In this document: one piece after another, positions 56,601 to 64,000 of the stretch | How positions within the stretch are numbered: the stretch's first letter is position 1 | Layout: each line of letters starts with the position of its first letter | Source of the DNA: Megachile rotundata | Taxonomy: Eukaryota; Arthropoda; Insecta; Hymenoptera; Megachilidae | Length of the DNA: 64,000 nt | Reading direction: 5' to 3' | NCBI RefSeq assembly: GCF_050947335.1 | Contig: NW_027473533.1 | Location: forward strand, 1 to 64,000 | Translations under genes and position numbers: made by a program | Notes under the pieces: model-generated | What the model saw: only the letters and a program-made list of their open reading frames with translations | Databases searched by the model: none | What the model was told of the DNA's origin: nothing

Positions 56601-57599
56601 GTTAATAATATGAGTTAGATTGATAATAATAAGAGTAATAAGTATAGTAATTGTCGTTCTATCGATCATATAAGCATAATATGGCTAATAATATGAGTTA
56701 GATTGATAATAATAAGAGTAATAAGTATAGTAATTGTCGTTCTATCGATCATTTAAGCATAATATGGCTAATAATATGAGTTAGATTGATAGCAATAACA
56801 GTAATAAGTATAGTAATTGTCGTTCTATCGATAATATAAGCATAATATGGCTAATAATATGAGTTAGATTGATAATACTAAGAGTAGTGGGTATAGTAAT
56901 TGTAGTTCTAGCGATCATTTAAGCATAATATGGCTAATAATATGAGTTGGATTGATAATAATAAAAGTAATAAGTATAGTAATTGTCATTCTATCGATAA
57001 TATAAGCATAATATGGCTAATAATATGAGTTAGATTGATAATACTAAGAGTAGTGAGTATAGTAATTCTCGTTCTATCGATCATAGAAGCATAATATGGC
57101 TAATAATATGTGTTAGATTGATAATAATAAGAGTAATGGGTATAGTAATTGTAGTTCTATCGATCATATCTGCATTATATGGTTAATAATATGAGTTAGA
57201 TTGATAATAATAAGAGTAATAAGTATAGTAATTGTCGTTCTATCGATATTATAAGCATAATATGGCTAATAATAAGAGTTAGATTGATAATAATAAGAGT
57301 AATAAGTATAGTAATTGTCGTTCTACCGATAATATAAGCATAATATGGCTAATAATATGAGTTAGATTGATAATACTAAGAGTAGGGAGTATAGTAATTC
57401 TCGTTCTATCGATCATAGAAGCATAATATGGCTAATAATATGAGTTAGATTCATAATAATAAGAGTAATAAGTATAGTAATTGTCGTTCTATCGATCATT
57501 TATGCATAATATGGCTAATAATATGAGTTAGATTAATAATAATAAGAGTAGTAAGTATAGTAAATGTCGTGCTATCGATCATATCTGCATAATATGGTT

Positions 57600-60500
57600 A
57601 ATAATATGAGTTAGATTGATAATAGTAAGAGTAATGTGTATAGTAAATGTCGTGCTATCGATCATATCTGCACAATATGGTTAATAATATGAGTTAGATT
57701 GATAACAGTGAGTGTAATAAGTATAGTAATTGTCGTTCTACCGATCATATTACCATAATATGGTTAATAATATGAATTAGATTGATAATAATAAGAGTAA
57801 TAAGTATAGTATTTGTCGTTCTATCGATCATATAAGCATAATATGGCTAATAATATGAGATAGATTTATAATAATCAGGGTAATAAGTATAGTAATTGTC
57901 GTTCTATCGATCATATAAGCATAATATGGCTAATAATATGAGTTAGATTGATAATAATAAGAGTAATAAGTATAGTAATTGTCGTTCTATCGATCATATC
58001 TGCATAATATGGTTAATAACATGAGTTAGATTGATAATAGTGAGTGTAATAAGTATAGTAAATGTCGTTCTATCGATCATATAATCATAATATGGGTAAT
58101 AATATGAGGTAGATTGATGATAATAAGAGTAATAAGTATAGTAAATGTCGTGCTATCGATCATATCTGCATAATATGGTTAATAATATGAGTTAGATTGA
58201 TAATAGTGAGTGTAATAAGTATAGTAAATGTCGTTCTATCGATCATATAAGCATAATATGGCTAATAATAAGAGTTACATTGATAATAATAAGAGTAATG
58301 AGTATAGTAATTGTAGTTCTTACGATCATATCTGCATAATATGGTTAATAATATGAGTTAGGTTCATAATAATAAGAGTAATAAGTATAGTAATTGTCGT
58401 TCTATCGATCATATCTGCATAATATGGTTAATAATATGAGTTAGATTCATAATAATAAGAGTAATAAGTATAGTAAATGTCGTTCTGTCGATCATATAAT
58501 CATAATATGGGTAATAATATGAGTCGGATTTATAATAATAAGAGTAATGTGTATAATAATTGTCGTTCTATCGATCATTTAAGCGTAATATGGCTAATAA
58601 TATGAGTTAGATTGATGATAATAAGAGTAATAAGTATAGTAAATGTCGTGCTATCGATCATATCTGCATAATATGGTTAATAATATGAGTTATATTGATA
58701 ATAGTGAGTGTAATAAGTATAGTAATTGTCGTTCTGTCGATCATATAAGCATAATATGGCTAATAATATGAGTTAGATTGATAATAATAAAAGTAATGAG
58801 TATAGTAATTGTCGTTCTATCCATCATATCTGCATAATATGGTTAATAATATGAGTTAGATTCATAATAATAAGAGTAATAAGTATAGTAATTGTCGTTC
58901 TATCGATAATATAAGCTTAATATGGCTAATAATATGAGTTAGATTGATAATACTCAGAGTAGTGAGTATAGTAATTCTCGTTCTATCGATAATATAAGCA
59001 TAATATGGCTAATAATATGAGTTAGATTGATAATAATAAGAGTAATGAGTATAGTAATTGTCGTTCTATCGATCATATAAGCATAATATGGCTAATAATA
59101 TGAGTTAGATTGATAATACTAAGAGTAGTGAGTATAGTAATTGTAGTTCTAGCGATCATTTAAGCATAATATGGCTAATAATATGAGTTGGATTGATAAC
59201 AATAAAAGTAATAAGTATAGTAATTGTCGTTCTATCGATAATATAAGCATAATATGGCTAATAATATGAGTTAGATTGATAATACTAAGAGTAGTGAGTA
59301 TAGTAATTCTCGTTCTATCGATCATAGAAGCATAATTTGGCTAATAATATGAGTTAGATTGATAATAATGAGAGTAATAAGTATAGTGATTGTCGTACTC
59401 TATCGATCATTTATGCATAATATGGCTAATAATATGAGTTAGATTGATAATAATAAGAGTAGTAAGTATAGTAAATGTCGTACTATCGATCATATCTGCA
59501 TAATATGGTTAATAATATGAGTTAGATTGATAATAGTAAGAGTAATGTGTATAGTAAATGTCGTGCTATCGATCATATCTGCATAATATGGTTAATAATA
59601 TGAGTTAGATTGATAATAGTAAGAGTAATGTGTATAGTAAATGTCGTGCTATCGATCATACCTGCACAATATGGTTAATAATATGAGTTAGATTGATAAC
59701 AGTGAGTGTAATAAGTATAGTAATTGTTGTTCTATCGATCATATTAGCATAATATGGTTAATAATATGAATTAGATTGATAATAATAAGAGTAATAAGTA
59801 TAGTACTTGTCGTTCTATCGATCATATAAGCATAATATGGCAAATAATATGAGTTAGATTTATAATAATAAGAGTAATAAGTATAGTAATTGTCGTTCTA
59901 TCGATAATATAAGCATAATATGGCTAATAATAAGAGTTAGATTGAAAATAATAAGAGTAATAAGTATAGTAATTGTCGTTCTATCGATCATTTAAGCATA
60001 ATATGGCTAATAATATGAGTTAGATTGATAATACTAAGAGTGGTGAGTATAGTAATTGGAGTTCTATCGATCATTTAAGCATAATATGGCTAATAATGTG
60101 AGTTGGATTGATAATAATAAAAGTAATAAGTATAGTAATTGTCGTTCTATCGATCATTTAAGCATAATATGGCTAATAATATGAGTTAGATTGATAGTAA
60201 TAACAGTAATAAGTATAGTAATTGTCGTTCTATCGATAATATAAGCATAATATGGCTAATAATATGAGTTAGATTGATAATAATAAGAGTAATAAGTATA
60301 GTAATTGTCGTCCTACCGATCATTTAAGCATAATATGGCTAATAATATGAGTTAGATTGATAATACTAAGAGTAGTGAGTATAGTAATTGTAGTTCTATC
60401 GATCATTTAAGCATAATATGGCTAATAATATGAGTTAGATTGATAATAATAACAGTAATAAGTATAGTAATTGTCGTTCTATCGATATTATAAGCATAAT

Positions 60501-60669
60501 ATGGCTAATAATATGAGTTAGATTGATAATAACAAGAGTAATGAGTATAGTAATTGTAGTTCTATCTATCATATCTACATAATATGGTTAATAATCTGAG
60601 TTAGATTCATAATAATAAGAGTAATATGTATAGTAATTGTCGTACTAGCGATCATTTAAGCATAATATG
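57600..60669 (+). repeat. 3.07-kb block, copy 2 of 3
   Basis: Offset 4069 bp from copy 1 (49 monomers plus two bases from an 85-bp unit). Matching markers: 57875, 58319, 58818, 59395 and 59665. Private changes are GAGTCGGATTTATAATAATA near 58523 and GTATAGTGATTG at 59381. Confidence 0.88.
59381..59465 (+). repeat. 85-bp monomer variant, copy 2
   Basis: Same TACTCTATCG insertion, GTACTC at 59395. This copy has the private GTATAGTGAT at its start. Confidence 0.9.
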
Positions 60670-63034
60670 GCTAATAATATGAGTTAGATTGATAATACTA
60701 AGAGTAGTGAGTATAGTAATTCTCGTTCTATCGATCATAGAAGCATAATATGGCTAATAATATGTGTTAGATTGATAATAATAAGAGTAATGGGTATAGT
60801 AATTGTAGTTCTATCGATCATATCTGCATTATATGGCTAATAATATGAGTTAGATTGATAATAATAAGAGTAATGAGTATAGTAATTGTAGTTCTATCGA
60901 TCATATCTGCATTATATGGTTAATAATATGAGTTAGATTGATAATAATAAGAGTAATAAGTATAGTAATTGTAGTTCTATTGCTCATATAAGCATAATAT
61001 GGCTAATAATATGAGTTAGATTCATAATAATAAGAGTAATAAGTATAGTAATTGTCGTTCTATCGATCATTTAAGCATAATATGGCTAATAATATGAGTT
61101 AGATTGATAATAATAAGAGTAGTAAGTATAGTAAATGTCGTGCTATCGATCATATCTGCATAATATGGTTAATAATATGAGTTAGATTGATAATAGTAAG
61201 AGTAATGTGTATAGTAAATATCGTGCTATCGATCATATCTGCATAATATTGTTAATAATATGAGTTAGATTGATAATAGTAAGAGTAATGTGTATAGTAA
61301 ATGTCGTGCTATCGATCATATCTGCACAATATGGTTAATAATATGAGTTAGATTGATAACAGTGAGTGTAATAAGTATAGTAATTGTCGTTCTACCGATC
61401 ATATTACCATAATATGGTTAATAATATGAATTAGATTGATAATAATAAGAGTAATAAGTATAGTATTTGTCGTTCTATCGATCATATAAGCATAATATGG
61501 CTAATAATATGAGATAGATTTATAATAATCAGGGTAATAAGTATAGTAATTGTCGTTCGATCGATCATATAAGCATAATATGGCTAATAATATGAGTTAG
61601 ATTGATAATAATAAGAGTAATAAGTATAGTAATTGTCGTTCTATCGATCATATCTGCATAATATGGTTAATAACATGAGTTAGATTGATAATAGTGAGTG
61701 TAATAAGTATAGTAAATGTCGTTCTATCGATCATATAATCATAATATGGGTAATAATATGAGGTAGATTGATGATAATAAGAGTAATAAGTATAGTAAAT
61801 GTCGTGCTATCGATCATATCTGCATAATATGGTTAATAATATGAGTTAGATTGATAATAGTGAGTGTAATAAGTATAGTAAATGTCGTTCTATCGATCAT
61901 ATAAGCATAATATGGCTAATAATAAGAGTTACATTGATAATAATAAGAGTAATGAGTATAGTAATTGTAGTTCTTACGATCATATCTGCATAATATGGTT
62001 AATAATATGAGTTAGGTTCATAATAATAAGAGTAATAAGTATAGTAATTGTCGTTCTATCGATCATATCTGCATAATATGGTTAATAATATGAGTTAGAT
62101 TCATAATAATAAGAGTAATAAGTATAGTAAATGTCGTTCTGTCGATCATATAATCATAATATGGGTAATAATATGAGTTGGATTGATAATAATAAGAGTA
62201 ATGTGTATAATAATTGTCGTTCTATCGATCATTTAAGCGTAATATGGCTAATAATATGAGTTAGATTGATGATAATAAGAGTAATAAGTATAGTAAATGT
62301 CGTGCTATCGATCATATCTGCATAATATGGTTAATAATATGAGTTATATTGATAATAGTGAGTGTAATAAGTATAGTAATTGTCGTTCTGTCGATCATAT
62401 AAGCATAATATGGCTAATAATATGAGTTAGATTGATAATAATAAAAGTAATGAGTATAGTAATTGTCGTTCTATCCATCATATCTGCATAATATGGTTAA
62501 TAATATGAGTTAGATTCATAATAATAAGAGTAATAAGTATAGTAATTGTCGTTCTATCGATAATATAAGCTTAATATGGCTAATAATATGAGTTAGATTG
62601 ATAATACTCAGAGTAGTGAGTATAGTAATTCTCGTTCTATCGATAATATAAGCATAATATGGCTAATAATATGAGTTAGATTGATAATAATAAGAGTAAT
62701 GAGTATAGTAATTGTCGTTCTATCGATCATATAAGCATAATATGGCTAATAATATGAGTTAGATTGATAATACTAAGAGTAGTGAGTATAGTAATTGTAG
62801 TTCTAGCGATCATTTAAGCATAATATGGCTAATAATATGAGTTGGATTGATAACAATAAAAGTAATAAGTATAGTAATTGTCGTTCTATCGATAATATAA
62901 GCATAATATGGCTAATAATATGAGTTAGATTGATAATACTAAGAGTAGTGAGTATAGTAATTCTCGTTCTATCGATCATAGAAGCATAATTTGGCTAATA
63001 ATATGAGTTAGATTGATAATAATGAGAGTAATAA

Positions 63035-63119
63035 GTATAGTAATTGTCGTACTCTATCGATCATTTATGCATAATATGGCTAATAATATGAGTTAGATTG
63101 ATAATAATAAGAGTAGTAA
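63035..63119 (+). repeat. 85-bp monomer variant, copy 3
   Basis: Same TACTCTATCG insertion, GTACTC at 63049, 3654 bp after copy 2. Confidence 0.9.
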
Positions 63120-63949
63120 GTATAGTAAATGTCGTACTATCGATCATATCTGCATAATATGGTTAATAATATGAGTTAGATTGATAATAGTAAGAGTAAT
63201 GTGTATAGTAAATGTCGTGCTATCGATCATATCTGCATAATATGGTTAATAATATGAGTTAGATTGATAATAGTAAGAGTAATGTGTATAGTAAATGTCG
63301 TGCTATCGATCATACCTGCACAATATGGTTAATAATATGAGTTAGATTGATAACAGTGAGTGTAATAAGTATAGTAATTGTTGTTCTATCGATCATATTA
63401 GCATAATATGGTTAATAATATGAATTAGATTGATAATAATAAGAGTAATAAGTATAGTACTTGTCGTTCTATCGATCATATAAGCATAATATGGCAAATA
63501 ATATGAGTTAGATTTATAATAATAAGAGTAATAAGTATAGTAATTGTCGTTCTATCGATAATATAAGCATAATATGGCTAATAATAAGAGTTAGATTGAA
63601 AATAATAAGAGTAATAAGTATAGTAATTGTCGTTCTATCGATCATTTAAGCATAATATGGCTAATAATATGAGTTAGATTGATAATACTAAGAGTGGTGA
63701 GTATAGTAATTGGAGTTCTATCGATCATTTAAGCATAATATGGCTAATAATGTGAGTTGGATTGATAATAATAAAAGTAATAAGTATAGTAATTGTCGTT
63801 CTATCGATCATTTAAGCATAATATGGCTAATAATATGAGTTAGATTGATAGTAATAACAGTAATAAATATAGTAATTGTCGTTCTATCGATAATATAAGC
63901 ATAATATGGCTAATAATATGAGTTAGATTGATAATAATAAGAGTAATAA

Positions 63950-64000
63950 GTATAGTAATTGTCGTCCTACCGATCATTTAAGCATAATATGGCTAATAAT
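63950..64000 (+). repeat. Partial last monomer (51 bp)
   Basis: This unit starts at GTATAGTAATTGTCGTCC, carries CTACCGATCATTTAAGC and is cut by the window end after TAATAAT. It matches 60296-60346, so the array clearly continues. Confidence 0.95.

Larger units (their letters stand above)
35090..63410 (+). repeat. Domain-B anchor string, 21 copies
   Basis: A run of one to three monomers with GTAAATGTCGTGC and AATAGTAAGAG ends in a monomer with CTGCACAATATGGTT, always followed by GATAACAGTGAGTG or TATAACAGTGAGTG (one copy reads AGTGAGTGCAA near 46501). CACAATATGG starts at 35176, 36255, 37168, 38579, 39658, 41567, 42646, 43559, 44638, 45717, 46464, 48871, 49784, 50697, 52689, 53602, 55596, 57671, 59665, 61325 and 63319. 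In monomers the spacings are 13, 11, 17, 13, 23, 13, 11, 13, 13, 9, 29, 11, 11, 24, 11, 24, 25, 24, 20, 24. The frequent 11, 13 and 24 point to a partly homogenised higher-order repeat. Confidence 0.85.
1..64000 (+). repeat. Satellite DNA array, 83-bp monomer, spans the whole window
   Basis: The sequence repeats an AT-rich 83-bp unit head-to-tail with no interruption and no change of orientation. If the monomer is phased to begin at GTATAG, it holds 771 complete units: 718 of 83 bp, 50 of 82 bp and 3 of 85 bp, plus a 51-bp partial unit at 63950-64000. These sum exactly to 64,000, which argues that no foreign insertion or further net indel was missed. Distances between matching diagnostic variants are always multiples of 83 once the short and long units are counted. 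Every frame on both strands of the consensus has a stop in each monomer, so no protein is encoded. The array continues past both window ends. The arrangement is known from eukaryotic satellite DNA, often centromeric or pericentromeric. That location is inferred here, and I do not recognise the family. Confidence 0.98.
34396..64000 (+). repeat. Satellite domain B: 356 monomers plus a partial, different variant set
   Basis: From the monomer starting at 34396 (first CATAGAAGCA at 34421) the variant set changes. The domain has no 82-bp monomers, and 353 of 83 bp, 3 of 85 bp and a 51-bp partial unit fill 29,605 bp exactly. B-type marks are GTAAATGTCGTGCTATCG, CATATCTGCATAATATGG, CATATCTGCACAATATGG, GATAATAGTAAGAGTAATGT, GATAACAGTGAGTGTAATAA, GATAATACTAAGAGTAG, GTAATTCTCGTTC, GTAATTGTAGTTC and TAATAATAAGAGTTAG. 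Units similar to the plain consensus occur in both domains, so A and B are two subfamilies of one satellite. Long identical blocks recur inside B, but I saw no long block shared between A and B, so the two domains appear to have been homogenised separately. Confidence 0.93.
61254..64000 (+). repeat. 3.07-kb block, copy 3 of 3, cut by the window end
   Basis: Offset 3654 bp from copy 2 (44 monomers plus two bases). It matches 57600-60346 to the last base of the window and presumably continues. Private changes are TTCGATCGATC near 61557 and AGTAATAAATATAG near 63861. Confidence 0.88.

Noticed and set aside
1..64000. CRISPR array, because of regularly spaced direct repeats
   Set aside because: There are no unique spacers: the entire 83-bp period is conserved, and the units are contiguous. 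The scale and base composition are those of satellite DNA.
1..64000. Protein-coding repeats
   Set aside because: 83 is not a multiple of three and the consensus has stops in all three frames of both strands in every monomer. The few stop-losing variants cannot open a long frame.
1..64000. CENP-B box
   Set aside because: The core pattern TTCG-N4-A-N2-CGGG is not seen. CTTCGATCACATAAGC in domain A has the TTCG half only.
1..64000. Telomeric repeat (TTAGG or TTAGGG) in GAGTTAGGTTG
   Set aside because: It is a single TTAGG made by one substitution in scattered monomers and is never tandem.
1..64000. Promoter, origin or polyadenylation signals (TATA-like strings, AATAAA in ATAATAAAAGTAAT)
   Set aside because: Such strings are expected by chance in 76% AT sequence and recur with the monomer; nothing around them supports a function.
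1..64000. A strict dimeric (166-bp) repeat
   Set aside because: Adjacent monomer types do not alternate consistently. Diagnostic spacings include odd multiples (11, 13, 35, 41, 73, 77 monomers).

Overview
The whole window is one uninterrupted tandem satellite array, and I see no gene in it. The unit is an AT-rich monomer of 83 bp (consensus about 24% G+C, with 14 G and 6 C on the + strand; 1411-1493 is a good consensus copy). It repeats head-to-tail in one orientation from base 1 to base 64000. The bookkeeping closes: 718 monomers of 83 bp, 50 of 82 bp and 3 of 85 bp make 63,949 bp, and a final 51-bp partial monomer (63950-64000) gives 64,000. All six frames of the consensus are closed by stops in every monomer. 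I found no mobile element, no RNA gene, no unique sequence and neither edge of the array.

This organisation implies a eukaryotic chromosome, most likely centromeric or pericentromeric heterochromatin or another large satellite block. I do not recognise the family and cannot name the species. The consensus keeps two CpGs per monomer, about twice the expectation from its base composition, with only scattered CpG-to-TpG/CpA changes. This would fit a genome with little CpG methylation, such as many invertebrates, but it is only a hint.

The array has two domains. Domain A (1-34395, exactly 415 monomers) holds all fifty 82-bp monomers. It is a mosaic of cassettes that have been copied again and again: a 1.37-kb cassette occurs six times, and longer copies of 0.8-3.9 kb lie at offsets of 580, 994, 1077, 1824, 2568, 3727, 3897, 4891, 5137, 6961, 7373, 8375 and about 17-18 kb. 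Domain B (34396-64000, 356 monomers plus the partial one) has a different set of variants and no 82-bp monomers, and it holds all three 85-bp monomers. A diagnostic B string recurs 21 times, often 11, 13 or 24 monomers apart (913, 1079, 1992 bp). This looks like a higher-order repeat of about 24 monomers made of an 11-mer and a 13-mer, still partly irregular.

The newest event visible is a direct tandem duplication of exactly 35 monomers (48972-51876 and 51877-54781), which differ at three positions in 2905 bp by my reading. Close behind is a ~3-kb block present three times in the last 10.5 kb. These copies are far more alike than neighbouring monomers are, as expected from recent unequal exchange or amplification. 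They also carry the main caveat, because copies this similar are where assemblies can collapse or expand.
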